DNA from: Trichosphaerium sp. ATCC 40318
Taxonomy: Eukaryota; Discosea; Flabellinia; Trichosidae
Direction of reading: 5' to 3'
Length of the DNA: 64,000 bases
Assembly (NCBI GenBank): GCA_038496445.1
Contig: JALMLS010000093.1
Coordinates: forward strand, 682,001-746,000
The translations under genes were made by a program, and so were the position numbers. Of this stretch, positions 33,289 to 44,010 are shown piece by piece. The stretch's first letter is position 1, and every line of letters starts with the position of its first letter. The notes under the pieces were generated by a model. The model had not been told where the DNA came from and did not search any database. It worked only from the letters and a program-made list of their open reading frames with translations.

Positions 33289-34249
33289 TTACGCAGGTTC
33301 ATCCCATTTTACGCCACGCTGATAGTCTTGGTATTTATCTTCTGTAGTTGGGTTATAATTTGGCTCTAACTCTGAAAAGTGCTTTAACGTCCACCACTTC
33401 CTATCAGGAGGGTTGTTCAACATGTGCTTGTATTGACCGATATTTAACCAGTGATCAGCATCTGCTTTGAACTCTTTGTAGTTAACACGAAGCTGTATAA
33501 GCCAAGAGTCAGGATGAGGATCAAAGTAAGGATCCGTTGGATCTTCTATGGACTTGTAAGAACTTGTTGTTGGTGTAATTGCATGAACGCACCAACGCTT
33601 TCGCCTAGTAGCGAGGGTTTATCTATCAGTTTCTTGTTTGCAATGTATACTTTACCATTTACCTTCAAGTGTCAGGATTTCGCCAATAAGTGCTTAAAAA
33701 CGTACTGGACATGTCAGTTCTGCGTTGTCAAACGTCGCGAATAGCGGTTTATTGTTTGTTTTACGATATTCCTTGGTATCTACACTTTGGTTAAGAAATT
33801 TGACATTTGTGGGTAAGTTTAGGTTGCGTGAAAGGTTCATGTAGAGGCAAAGTAACGCGTTTGCATACATTTAAAGAAAGAACGTACCCACTTTATTTTG
33901 TGTCATCAAAAATGCGAATGCTGATGATTTACGAATAAACGTATCGGGTTCCGCTATTGTTTGCACTTGAATAATGTTTCCAAAGCGTTCCTACTGATAT
34001 TAACGACAATATCGCTTGTACGTGTTGTATTACCTTTAAATGAGGTGTTATGCCAATTGTACAAATATCATCTTTGCCTTGATGAATCCACATGTGCCAT
34101 TTATTAAACCTGTATTCTCCACGTCGACTTTCAGTCTTGCATCGAATGGTAGCTCGTGTAAGGCCATTGCGCACATTTTTGTAATTATTGATTTGGGTGC
34201 TATTAACGCGTACACCAGTACACCTTAGAGCTGTACGAGCCTGTAGCAT
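33289..34249 (-). CDS. Glycine-cleavage H-like protein without the lipoyl lysine
   Basis: The ATG at 34247-34249 opens an Arg-rich, acid-poor leader ('MLQARTALRCTGVRVNST') that fits a mitochondrial targeting peptide. The body follows the H-protein fold: 'KWHMWIHQGKDDICTIGITP', 'ERFGNIIQVQTIAEPDTFIR', 'KPLFATFDNAELTCPVNGKV', 'YIANKKLIDKPSLLGES' and 'DPYFDPHPDSWLIQLRV'. The segment 'FATFDNAELTCPVNG' lines up with the usual ESVKAASDxYSPVSG, but has no lysine, so it should not be lipoylated. A C-terminal extension rich in Trp and Pro ('LNNPPDRKWWTLKHF') is not part of the standard H protein. Five exons; donors GTACGT and GTTGGT. It may be a structural relative of GcvH with another function. Start codons of this and the RPP40 gene are only about 82 nt apart. 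Confidence 0.7.
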
Positions 34250-34331
34250 GGCAACTAACTATGAATAATGGCCATAGACCAAATAAGACTTTACGCAAAT
34301 TGTTGTAACGCTGCTATGATAAAAACGTAAC
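34250..34331. promoter_or_regulatory. Very short divergent promoter
   Basis: Only 82 nt separate the start codons of the minus-strand GcvH-like gene and the plus-strand RPP40 gene, so both promoters overlap here or extend into coding sequence. No motif can be named. Confidence 0.4.
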
Positions 34332-35697
34332 ATGAACTTTGCAAAGTTTGCCAGCGTTCAAGATAAGCTTATTCTGACTCATGGGTCTTTTGAAGATACT
34401 AAACGCGCTTACGAGAACATAATACGCACTCACTGGTTTAATAGAAAGGTAATATAGCGGTTTGATATTGTCTAACAAATGTAGGTTGACATTTTTACAC
34501 CAAAGTCAATAAAAACACCTAAAAAGCCTGAATTCTTTTACTCCTCAGCGTCTAGTATTGTGCATCTTATTAATGACGATTTTATTGATCGCCATGTTCG
34601 TAAAGGTACCAAATCCGTGCAACATGCATAAGCTTGCGTTACAGACTTGTCTAGTAATCACTTACACTCATGAATGCCTCTAACAAGTGTTAGGAAGCCT
34701 TTTTTTACTCTCCATGAGCGGTGTAGACAATACTAACAAGGTTTGCATATGTGACGGCAAGGTGAGTTGTTAATGCAAAAATAGTACTGACAATATATCA
34801 ACAGCTTCATTTACGCTTAGACAAGAAAACCTATGAGCTCTTAGGTCTAGTGGGAAAACAAACAACATATCCAAAAAAAGTAAAAAAAACACGGTTCAAT
34901 ATTACGATAGATTTGCGTGCACCACAGTTTGTAGAAGGTGCTAATATGTTTGATCGCGTTAAATGGTGTCTATCAAGTACACGTGGTATAACATCAACAA
35001 ATACGATAATCACATGGGCTGATGAAGATGGTATTGTGAAAGACATAAATTTTCCGCCAGAATTTTCTTCGAAAAAATTAAGGTGTAACGTGCGTAGTCT
35101 TTTCTTTACTCCAATGTAACTTGCTATAGGGTGATGGACAAACTCTTCAATTAAGAGTACCAGAGATATCAGTTGAACAGTTTCTAGATGGGTCTCAAGG
35201 CTTTGATGAAGAATCAGTATTAGAATTGCAAGAATATATTGGTGCAGTCCTCTGTGGTTTTGAAGGGTAATACTTTCTTCCTCTCTGCTATCTTTCTAAC
35301 TTCCTTCTTATAGAATTTTACAAGCCAAGAATACAAGCGAACCCTTATCTACATACGAGAATGATTTGATACAATCTAGTAGAGAAGAAGATGCAACTTT
35401 GTACAGATATGAAGGATTAATAAATCCAGAATGGATTTTAACTTACTTGGAGAACTTAAGGTACACACCTTCAGTTATTGTTTAGCCGCTAATAGATGAT
35501 TTAGGGTTAGCGTTAATAGTGGTGCTGTTCCATGGGCGGCATTGTCAGTCACTGGGTTTGAGGATAGTCTTATAAGCTGGCAAAAGAATGAACACTCTTT
35601 CCTTATGAGCGGTGATAATGATTACATTATTGTAGTTTTACCAAATGATAAGTACTTGGTGATGGCGTCTGTAGGACAGTATGATACATACAGTTAA
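34332..35697 (+). CDS. RPP40: RNase P/MRP subunit RPP40
   Basis: The ATG at 34332 starts 'MNFAKFASVQDKLILTHGSF'. Later exons give 'LLGSLFLLSMSGVDNTNKVC', 'HLRLDKKTYELLGLVGKQTT', 'RFNITIDLRAPQFVEGANMF', 'DRVKWCLSSTRGITSTN', 'DEESVLELQEYIGAVLCGFE' and 'VPWAALSVTGFEDSLISWQK', then 'NEHSFLMSGDNDYIIVVLPN' and the end 'YLVMASVGQYDTYS'. The order and the motifs L-D-K-x-T-Y-E-x-L-G-L, E-W-L/I-G-A-V and S-V-x-G-F-x-D-S-x-x-S-W-x-K-N-E-H-x-F match RPP40. The subunit belongs to nuclear/nucleolar RNase P and RNase MRP, acting in tRNA 5' processing and pre-rRNA cleavage. Eight short introns; stop TAA 35695-35697. Length agrees with the family (about 350 residues). Confidence 0.87.
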
Positions 35698-35953
35698 AGT
35701 ACAATTTCGTTTAACGTAATTTTTTCTTTTAACGTTCGAAATACACATTCAAAAAAGCGCTTCTACTGTTCTTGAATGGTCAACCAATGCCCCTAATAAA
35801 GTCTACTTGTATATACAGTACTGGTGTTGTGGTGTGGGCACACTTACAAAGGCGGAGATGAAATACGAAAGTGGTATTCGCTGAAGGAGGTTTACAGTTT
35901 TTTTTTAGCCAATATGACGGTCTTTGACCTTGCTTTGTGGTTAGACCAGCGTA
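35698..35953. other. Gap between tandem plus-strand genes
   Basis: This 256-nt interval contains a short open stretch (about 35824-35890, 'WCGHTYKGGDEIRKWYS') without a clear start or splice partner. It is otherwise non-coding and should hold the promoter of the SANT/C2H2 gene. Confidence 0.3.
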
Positions 35954-37370
35954 ATGGCGAACAAAGGTGTTTCAGTCGCTTCAACACCACAAGTTATAAA
36001 CAGGAGCATAAACCTTGATAATGTTAATGTAAGTTACTGTAGATTCGTTCGTTTTATTGCGCGTACTGACTACAAATAGGCAAAGGACTGGGATGAGGTA
36101 GAAACAGAATACTTGTTATACCTTGTTGAACAAAACGGTAAAAATTGGGATAGAGTCGCTGAAGAGTTCCGTATGAAGAAGACTCCAACGGTGCGAACAT
36201 AATTAACGCGTTCTTTTTAAAATTAAGAAATATATTATGTTTATTTTGCTTCGTTATCAAAATTATCAAATACTTCGTTCACTTTTTTCACTGTATGAAA
36301 AACACAAAACGGAATTAAATAACATCACACTTTGACCAGCAAAACGTTTTTGTTGTGAAACAAAAAAACCCAAAACTGTTTGTACAACTTCACTTGTTAA
36401 TAGAAAAACTGACTTTGTACTAGGAGTGTCAGGCGTATTATGTGTTTTTATGTAAACTACAAGGTTGGTTTGAAATGATGGAACAACCAAAACCTCGTGC
36501 TACTGTGAAGAAAACAAAAAGAAAAGCGCCAACAACAAAAACAGCGTAAGATTTTTTTTTCAAAGATAAAGGCCACTCAACCGATATTTTTTTCTCGTTC
36601 GATTTCCTCTTTTTTTGATGTTTTTAGTACACCTGGGCAGAAATCAAAGCGCCAAAGGCGTAGAGCAACAGAGATACGCAGAAAATTTCTATGTAGTATT
36701 GAAGGATGTCCACGTGCCTATGGCACTGAAGGAGCACTGAAATTCCATTATAAATCAAAGCACCCTACAGAGAAGTATGTTGCACCAGCTCCACAGAAAC
36801 AACCAGATATACCAACACCAGTACAACTACGTAACTTTGCTGAAGGTAATAACAAAAATTATTTTCTCTTTCTTTTTTGTACTATTTTTTTTTGTTCAGT
36901 TAACAAACTTAAAGTTGGAGTAGGACCTTCGCCACTCGCTGGTATACCTGCATACCAAACACAGGTACATCGCAATGTCTGATTTTTTTGGTCACTATGG
37001 TTGATATTTTCTGGTTTCCCTTTTGATAGTATGTATCTAATGTTGTTGTTTAGGGAGTCAATGTTATCACTGCATCTGTTAGTGCGTATTCTCCTCAAAG
37101 TATGTATTCTGTCATATTTGTTTTTTGTTAAGCACTAAAATGTAAGCTCACATAACAATAGTCTCCACATTGGCTACAGTAGCGCAAACTGCAAACGCAC
37201 GTGAAATACATACCTTGTTTTACATTTTAAAACGTTTTTTTTTTTCTAATTCGTTTCAAGTTTTTTCTGACAATTACTTTCAGTTCTCTCAGGAAGGCCA
37301 GCGTGTCCGTCCATCATCTGCACCTCCTCTATTCCCTCCTCCACGTCACGTGACAATTGCTCCTGGTTGA
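35954..37370 (+). CDS. SANT/Myb domain plus C2H2 zinc-finger protein
   Basis: The ATG at 35954 starts 'MANKGVSVASTPQVINRS'. After a GTAAGT intron the next exon holds a SANT/Myb unit: 'DWDEVETEYLLYLVEQNG' and 'KNWDRVAEEFRMKKTPT', with the usual spaced aromatics. A long intron (about 36193-36470) leads to 'WFEMMEQPKPRATVKKTKRK', a basic exon ('KSKRQRRRATEIRRK') and one zinc finger 'FLCSIEGCPRAYGTEGALKF' plus 'HYKSKHP' (C-x4-C-x12-H-x4-H). The tail is Pro-rich ('RPSSAPPLFPPPRHVTIAPG') with stop TGA at 37368-37370. Architecture and basic regions indicate a nuclear DNA-binding or chromatin protein. The long-intron join is inferred, so these could be two genes, split near 36474. Confidence 0.6.
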
Positions 37371-37805
37371 TTTTTCTCACTTGGCGCCTATGGAGCCTTT
37401 TTCTTGTACATTTGTTTTTTATTTGTCGGCTTATTAGAATAAATTCCCTCAATCGTTTGTGTATGTCTTGAAAGTAGCTTTCAAAATAGAAATCCTCCCA
37501 TGTACTTCATAAATCCGAAACAAGTCAAAAGTGTTCTATTGTAGAAACAATATGCTCATGGTACTGTTATGTACCACGCGTCGAAGATTCGCGCTCGAAG
37601 TATGCATATAGGTAGAAGGTATTATTTTCTGTCTTTTGCCCGTAATTTCCGTCCCTTTTTATGTTTTTCGCTTTCAAACCAAAAAACGTGTTAGTAAGCG
37701 TTTTTAGTGTTATTTTTGATATTGTTACTTGCTATGCTTAATTTCCTTTTCCTACATAGTATTTATACTTCCATCTATACCATTCGGTTGTAAAAGGTTA
37801 GATAG
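37371..37805. other. Intergenic with one short open stretch
   Basis: Between the SANT/C2H2 gene and the F-box/LRR gene. A stretch at about 37546-37610 reads 'QYAHGTVMYHASKIRARSMH' and looks coding, but has no resolved partners; it might be an upstream exon of the following gene. The rest is AT-rich and stop-filled. Confidence 0.3.
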
Positions 37806-38680
37806 ATGAGAATTAAAAAGTTGGGAGTCACGTGACTAAATTTCCAAACGAGGGGTGTCCAATTGTTCAAAATTCGTTCACATCCTTTTTTGCCTTTTTT
37901 TTTATTCAATCACTGGCATAAGTCTATTTTAGACCTCGAAATCCTACTGATACGAATATAACGGTTCTTCCTAATGAGTTATTGGTGCATATAAGCAGCT
38001 TGGTTGATGATCGGTTCGCTATAGCTCAGTGTTGTTGGTTATTTGCTGATATCATTCACTGTCACGTTGGATACAAGAAAATATACATAACCTCTTACTC
38101 CGAAGTTAGCACAGTAGCTAAGTACCCCGCCTTACTAAAAAATACATCGTTTGTTTGTAGCAATGTAACTAACAAACAAGTAATCGCTCTCGCTGGTGCC
38201 AAGAATGTAAATCTCGATCAATGTTACGAAGTAACAGACGAAGGTATATCTGCACTTGCTGGAGTACATACTATAAATCTATCGATGTGTAAGCAGTTGA
38301 CTGATAAAGGTATCTCTGCTCTTGCAGGCGTTTATTCCATAGATCTAAAATGGTGTACGCACGTGACAGATATTGGTATTCAAGCTCTTGCTGGAGTTCA
38401 TAAAATTAACATCGCATATTGTAAGAAAGTTACAGATGATGGGATTGCTGCCTTGGCAGGTGTACATGAGATAAATTTATTCGGGTGTTACCTTGTTTCA
38501 GATAAAGGTGTTAAGGCTTTGGGTGGTGTACATACGATAAATATAGGAGGGTGCGATAAAGTTACTGATGAAGGCATAGCAGCTCTTATTGGTGTTCATA
38601 CACTTCATATATTTGGATGTAACAAGGTTACAAATGGTGCAATTGAGGCTCTAAACGTTTATCATTGTTCTTACCGTTAA
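37806..38680 (+). CDS. F-box/LRR protein with seven 22-residue repeats
   Basis: A first exon with ATG at 37806 (MRIKK) joins through a GTTGGG-donor intron (with TCACGTGA inside) to 'TVLPNELLVHISSLVDDRFA' and 'IAQCCWLFADII', an F-box. A single uninterrupted exon then encodes seven near-perfect 22-residue LRR units, such as 'GVHTINLSMCKQLTDKGISA' plus LA, 'GVHKINIAYCKKVTDDGIAA' plus LA and 'GVHEINLFGCYLVSDKGVKA' plus LG. This is the Cys-containing LRR type used by SCF substrate receptors. The high identity between units (period 66 bp) suggests recent internal duplication. The same unit appears in the fragment at 25780-25959. Stop TAA 38678-38680. Repeats of this style are also common in giant viruses of amoebae, so transfer in either direction is possible but not shown. 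Confidence 0.75.
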
Positions 38681-38901
38681 TACAAAGGCTGATAAGCAAC
38701 ATTCGATTATAGCGTGTTTTATACAATAAAGTGTTAGAATCATTAGGCTATTCTATTTGACTTATATCCTCGTGCCATTGTACAGTTAGTGTATTCCTTT
38801 TGTGAATGGCAACTAGGATACACCAGTGCGCACTCACTAGTTAGCTTTCTAAACGACCATTCTTGAGGCTTTTAGAAAATCAAACAAAGTTGTGTACTGA
38901 T
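38681..38901. other. Convergent 3' gap
   Basis: A convergent interval between the F-box/LRR gene and the small minus-strand ORF. No exon, RNA gene or repeat is visible. Confidence 0.4.
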
Positions 38902-39114
38902 TTAATAAAACACCACAACTTTCGTGTTGCTCAGTTTTGTGCTATCAATGCGTTGTAGTATTTCTTCGTTTCCACAACACTGTATTGTTGAATACTTGTG
39001 TTCATTAGCAACTGCACATAATATATATAGTAACATCAAAGCATCATCTAATCTATAGTCTTCTGATATAAACTCCATACATATAACATCCCAGTTTATT
39101 CCATCAACCGCCAT
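38902..39114 (-). CDS. Small hypothetical protein next to the SET gene
   Basis: An ORF of 70 codons from ATG 39112-39114 ('MAVDGINWDVICMEFISEDY', then 'RLDDALMLLYILCAVANEHK') to a stop at 38902. It looks like a folded, helical, acidic/hydrophobic protein. It starts 37 nt after the SET gene's stop on the same strand. I looked for a splice that would make it the last exon of the SET gene, but the gap has a donor-like GTACAC and no usable acceptor. Family unknown. Confidence 0.4.
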   Translation of the reverse strand: MAVDGINWDVICMEFISEDYRLDDALMLLYILCAVANEHKYSTIQCCGNEEILQRIDSTKLSNTKVVVFY

Positions 39115-39151
39115 TGAAGCAACCCAAAAAAAAATCAGAAAAAAGACAAAG

Positions 39152-39973
39152 CTACTTTTGGTGTACCTTTGTGTCTTGTTTAAATAAAGAAATTATAGTG
39201 TCTGAATCATTACAATATGTTGGATCACATATTTGACTGTTGTGTTTTTGTGTTGTCTTTGATTCCAGTCTGTAGTTGTGACTTGTGTCACATGTATTCA
39301 AAAAAGTATTTGCCACCTTGAAATCATTTTTATCCCACTTGAATACCAATCGATATAAAACTTTATGACATAAATCAGATCCACAAAAACACTCTTCATT
39401 GTACTTGTGTGGTTCTTTCAAGTATGTATCTCTATCAACTATCCAATTGTAGTCTATTGAAATCTCGTCAAATTGAGATATCTCTTTACTAGAAAAAATG
39501 GCAAGATGAACTTCTTTGTTTATCATAACAAAAGAAAGCTCACAATTTGGGTCACAAGAATGGTTTATAAAGTGAGCAATATTACCATACTTTGTTGGAT
39601 CAATACATAAGTCTTCTCCATTTTTAAGTTCACCAAAAGCAGCTAAGTGTTGTTGACGTTCCCATGAGAGCTCTGATGAGCAAATACTATCTTTTCTAAC
39701 CACACCGAAATACATTAACATCAAGCTACCTGCAGGTACTGTTTTATCACCACAATACTCAAGAAAAAACCCTGTAGCTGGTGCGTAGTTGAGTTTTATT
39801 TGGATATCTAATTGTTGTTTTGTCTGAGGCCTTACTGTCGTACCAGGAAACCAAATATCGTTCTTATTAATGCCTTCATACTGTATTTTTGTCACTAAAT
39901 TACAATAGTCCTGTAAAACCTTACAATTTCCTGACTTTAGCGCTTCTTCGTATTCTACATTGTGTATTGCCAT
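39152..39973 (-). CDS. SET-domain protein (probable lysine methyltransferase)
   Basis: The SET core is clear: 'YGNIAHFINHSCDPNCELSF' (the NHSCDPN pseudoknot motif), 'VHLAIFSSKEISQFDEISID' and 'YNW' in place of Y-x-x. It is followed by a post-SET cysteine cluster, 'NEECFCGSDLCHKVLYR' (C-x-C-x4-C). Upstream, 'APATGFFLEYCGDKTVPAGS' fits the SET-N strand region (G-x-F-x-x-x..I..G). Catalytic activity is plausible, with histone or other lysines as substrate. The body is one long exon of about 820 nt, unusual among these intron-rich neighbours. The ATG at 39971-39973 is the first in frame, but open sequence continues upstream in frame ('ASFVKHFLSNQ') behind a possible acceptor near 40011, so one or more 5' exons are likely. 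Confidence 0.8.
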   Translation of the reverse strand: MAIHNVEYEEALKSGNCKVLQDYCNLVTKIQYEGINKNDIWFPGTTVRPQTKQQLDIQIKLNYAPATGFFLEYCGDKTVPAGSLMLMYFGVVRKDSICSSELSWERQQHLAAFGELKNGEDLCIDPTKYGNIAHFINHSCDPNCELSFVMINKEVHLAIFSSKEISQFDEISIDYNWIVDRDTYLKEPHKYNEECFCGSDLCHKVLYRLVFKWDKNDFKVANTFLNTCDTSHNYRLESKTTQKHNSQICDPTYCNDSDTIISLFKQDTKVHQK

Positions 39974-40161
39974 TTGATTACTCAAAAAGTGTTTTACAAA
40001 ACTTGCCTTAAACGTTTTCTTAGAAACCTATCAAGCAGCACTTCTTTACATACCACGTGATACTCGCCGAGCAAGTTTGAGCCAACTTCTTCATCATCAG
40101 GTATTAGCAGTAGTATACCATTTTATTCGATTTGCTGCAGTGTAATAGCGTGTTGCAAAAG

Positions 40162-40251
40162 GGGGTAGCATCGCTTTTGGGCAGTTTCGAAAAATGTTGA
40201 TTTTTGACATTTACGGGATTTCTGATACTGTCTCACAAGCGATGCTACCCC
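40162..40251. repeat. 15-bp perfect inverted repeat
   Basis: GGGGTAGCATCGCTT at 40162-40176 and its exact reverse complement at 40237-40251 enclose a 60-nt spacer. On the minus strand the spacer begins GTGAGA directly after the first arm and its last bases lead into AAAAG within the second arm, so the arms could also flank a 63-nt intron. It sits in the divergent gap between the SET gene and the plus-strand membrane-protein gene. Confidence 0.85.
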
Positions 40252-40398
40252 ATGTGCTAGAAAGTTCTCATCTGTGCTATATACGCTTTCATTCAAACAC
40301 CTACTGCTCACCTACGATCACAAAAAAGCACAACTGTAGAAAACCAATGACCAAGTTGCTGGCTTGTTTTAGTAACCGCTTTCCCTTTTTAACAACTA

Positions 40399-43020
40399 AT
40401 GACCTATTTTGTTTCAATAGTGGCGCTTCTGGTACTTACCTACGCACAGGGTATGAGATTTCACACTCTCTTGACACCTGGCTTACTTTATCAATATATA
40501 GTCGCTACAGCAACGTTTGTAGACCCACAATTCAATGTGTTTATGAACACTCAAGAGATTTCTGCAAACTTTACTGGGTTACCAATCGTACTAGTAGATA
40601 TATCATTAGGTGCGCCTGGAGGCGTACCAACATACTTCTACTTCATTGCAGGTGACGTCACGGTTTTCGCCTTTTCTGTACTTGCTTATCTTAAATAGCG
40701 CCAACTCAATTGCTACTGGACGCAGCAACTCCTCAAAGTACGTTTACCATTACACCTGTCGTGTTTTGCGAAAAATCCACCAAAACCTGTTTTTCGCCTT
40801 TGTATGGCCTTTACACGCGTATGAGGTTTGTATGTGACTATTATGCGTCCTGCGAACAAATAATGGCGAAAATGTTCGAGTTTTCTTTGTAGCAACTTCG
40901 TAAACGAATTACACAAAATCTCGAGAACGATTTTCGGCATGATTGAATCCATACTCATTTTTATGCACGTCTTGACATGGATAAATCTAAAACATAGTAT
41001 CATAGGCTTTTTTAATGGCACAAGCACGCACAATGAATTACTATTTGATGGTTCAGTCTTTGCTCAAATTCATAAACCGAACCTCGAGTTTGGTAGTGAC
41101 AAAGGAGCAGCTGTTTATGTAAACACAACAGATGACATTGTCAGCTTCACAACTATATTCGAACCTGCTCAAACGGTACAGTGCAAGATGTACTTTTTTG
41201 CAAAAAAGCCTTTCGCCATTTAACCTTTGCGACAAGTTTTATCTGTCAGTGCAACACGTGTCAAATTACAATCAACACTTTATCTTATTGTTTTTGTAGT
41301 TTATAGACGTGACACCTACAACTAAAATAATAGAATGTGGTATTGGTATTGAATGTGTGTATCACGTGTCATTTGACAGATCAGAATTCGAAGGTATTAA
41401 TGAAGAATAATTTGTCATGTTTGTTACTTTAGCGAAGTTCGTGTTGTGTACTTTCCTGAAGTGCACACAATTTCTTGGTGTTGAAATGATACTCACTGTT
41501 TAGTGTTGTTGGGTTTTTTACCTATTAACGATAATTAGCTTCTGGAAACGAAAGATTTCTTGTCAATGTAGAAATTCCTTCAAATGGATCATATTTCTTT
41601 GTAATAGATGATTCAGCTACGCCTATGAGCATCATGTACAATAGAAGTATGCCCAAAATGAAATCTCACTATTGTTAACAATAATCTGTAGCTTCCCCTG
41701 GTAACTACGATCTTGGTATTACTCATCTGAATGCTGCAGGTTGTTTTATAAAAACAATTACCAGCAAAGAAGACAATTTGTTCCGTGTTAGCCATGCGAA
41801 AGTTGAAGTTTCACAGTCAAAGGTAAGAAACATTCTTTGGCTTTTTTTATATCAACATATCTTTGTTAGGTGTTTGGAAACATGACTTTAGTTCAAACGT
41901 TATCAAAGGAACTTGGTAGTATTTCTACTGCTATGTTAGATAGTACATTGTACACTCTGATAGCTAAGGAAGGGGAATTAACTCTGGCAAAAACTAATGT
42001 CAATTGCTCCCTTGATGACCCTTTTTTGGGTTTTTCCTTTAATTCTTTAACTATACCCACTATAACACCTCAAGTGTCTGCTGTTATTTCATTAGAAACA
42101 GCTATAAATGAAGACTTATTGATTGTTTATGCAGAGACAGGACCAAAAGTTACAATACGTGCCTACAAAGTAAGTGGCTATGTGACTTTGTTTTTAACCA
42201 TCTTTCTTGTAGAATATTTTTCTTCCACCAACACATACAAACAACACTCTAAGTACAGCTAATATAAATGAACTAACTGCTACCTTTGATACAATAGAAT
42301 GTGTAGTTACAGTACGCCTTTCATTGGGTGAGACCCAAAAGTCACTATCTTGTCTAACTTTGCCAGGTTGTTGTATTGTTTGCTGATAATACATCTAATA
42401 TTATATTTTATGACGAATCATCAGGCGTATTTTCATGCACACCACCGCCGCCAACCACTGTTCCACCAACTCCCCAACCAACAACTCTTTCACCAACTCC
42501 TCAACCAACAACTCTTTCTCCTGTATCACCAACAACTATACCATCCCAAGAACCGGTAGCTCCTGTTGTATTCAGACTGACAATCAGCAGAGTTGTTGAA
42601 ACGTTACCAATCAATGCTACATTTGATATCTTAGATGTTATATACTCCAGTGATGCAATACCTATTAACATCACACATTGTCCTAATATCTCTACAGTCG
42701 CAGTCTCTTTTGAAAATGAGACTGTTTTTGATTCCATTCTTGAACAAGGCAACTTCACTTTAATCACATTTTCACAACAATGTACAGAATCTATAAGTCT
42801 AGATAGTGTGAAAGTAACAAGCCCAGACAATAGACAATGTCAAACACAAACACTTAAGCAAATTCGATCATTTGTTGTTTTGATATCTTCTTGTGAAGAT
42901 AGCTCTTCTAAAGATAATACTGTACGAAATTATTATGTAATTTCAGGCTGTGCAGTTTTATTTGTAGCCATAGTCATAGCGGGAATAATTGCAATATACT
43001 TGTACATACATAGGCACTAA
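40399..43020 (+). CDS. Type I membrane protein with large ectodomain
   Basis: The ATG at 40399 encodes a signal peptide ('MTYFVSIVALLVLTYAQG'). About ten exons then encode a secreted-looking region with N-glycosylation-type NxT/S sites, scattered Cys and strands like 'DIVSFTTIFEPAQT', 'GNERFLVNVEIPSNGSYFFV' and 'PGNYDLGITHLNAAG', which resemble PPC-type beta-sandwich repeats. A Thr/Pro linker ('PPTPQPTTLSPTPQPTTLSP', about 42445-42530) precedes a membrane-proximal domain. One membrane helix ('GCAVLFVAIVIAGIIAIYLY') ends the protein with a four-residue cytosolic tail, IHRH. The plan matches the ectodomain of the receptor pseudokinase at 26188-33004 but without a kinase. It is probably a surface adhesion or ligand-binding protein. 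Stop TAA 43018-43020. Confidence 0.7.
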
Positions 43021-43426
43021 TAAACATAATGCAATCACGTGATTTGACAAAAAGTTTGTAGCACCTGTCCACTTCACTAATTATCGAACTTAGCAGTGAG
43101 CATGATTACATTTCTAAAGTGTCCTTTCACTTTTTGTAGATTTCTCCAACCTTGAGAAAGGGTTTGTTGTATCTGACCCACCGATTGCTCAAGTAACTAG
43201 TTAAGCCTGTACCAACGCCACTGAAAAAGCGGAAACTGCTTTCCAATAAAATAGTATTTGATCAATCTTGAGCAGTTTCACTTCGGTTTCAGAGAAACAA
43301 GAGTACTCTTTGCTTTCGTTAGTCAACACCCGTCATTGAACGGATAGAGCTCGCAATTGAATCAGCGGAGCGTAGCTTTATTAACCTATATTGTCGACAA
43401 CCTAATACAGTGTTTATTGAGCTTCG
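43021..43426. other. Exon-like stretches of an unresolved gene
   Basis: Two plus-strand stretches look coding and have good acceptors. One is at about 43142-43192 ('SNLEKGFVVSDPPIAQ'), behind TTTTTGTAG. The other is at about 43321-43442 ('TPVIERIELAIESAERSFIN', then 'LYCRQPNTVFIELRWKK'), behind TCGTTAG. The second overlaps the proposed first exon of the next gene in another frame. No start was found and no family is recognised. A 10-bp palindrome ATCACGTGAT lies at about 43035-43044. Confidence 0.3.
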
Positions 43427-43951
43427 ATGGAAAAAAAGTTCCAGGTGCTCTTATTCTTTAATTATTTATTTAGTTGGAGCGTTCTAACCATTACCAAATA
43501 GTTAAATACCAACATAAAATGCCAACACTTGCTACACCTACCTACAGAGTTACAACTGGATATTGTAGACTTAGACCTGGAAGTTTACTTAAAATGGGCG
43601 TTACTATCAAAGACTTTAGCCACAACAACAAGGTTTGATGGTGATTGTAAAAAACATGGAAAATGGAAAAAAATTAAATGGACTAAACACAATGATGGTA
43701 GTATCTCAGAGCCGCGACTGTTTATTCAATCACACTGGGTACACGGTATAAAAGAAGGAGAGTCCAAACAGTGGTATATAAACAATGGTCAATTGAGGAG
43801 AAAGTGTTACTACAAGAATGATAAACTCGATGGTTTGTATATCAGCTGGTATGATGATGGTAGCATGTGGGTTAAGTGTACCTATGTAAGCAATAAACTG
43901 GAAGGTGAATACAAGCGTTGGGATAAATATGGTAGAGTGTGGGTGCAGTGA
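43427..43951 (+). CDS. F-box protein with MORN-like repeats
   Basis: The main exon (about 43502-43951) reads 'LHLPTELQLDIVDLDLEVYL' and 'KWALLSKTLA', an F-box-like start. Repeats follow of the type G-x-x-x-x-W-Y-x-N-G-Q-L: 'SHWVHGIKEGESKQWYINNG', 'QLRRKCYYKNDKLDGLYISW' and 'YDDGSMWVKCTYVSNKLEGE', then 'YKRWDKYGRVWVQ' and TGA. These are MORN-like (YwqK antitoxin-type) repeats. No ATG exists in frame within the exon; an 18-nt first exon (ATG at 43427, MEKKFQ) joins in phase but has a poor donor (GTGCTC), so the start is tentative and a 5'-truncated gene is possible. F-box plus MORN-like architecture is common in giant viruses of amoebae; a viral link is an idea, not a result. Confidence 0.6.
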
Positions 43952-44010
43952 TATTTTGTGACATCAAGTGGAGTACCAGTGTTGGAATAACATAGGACTT
44001 ATTTAATAAA

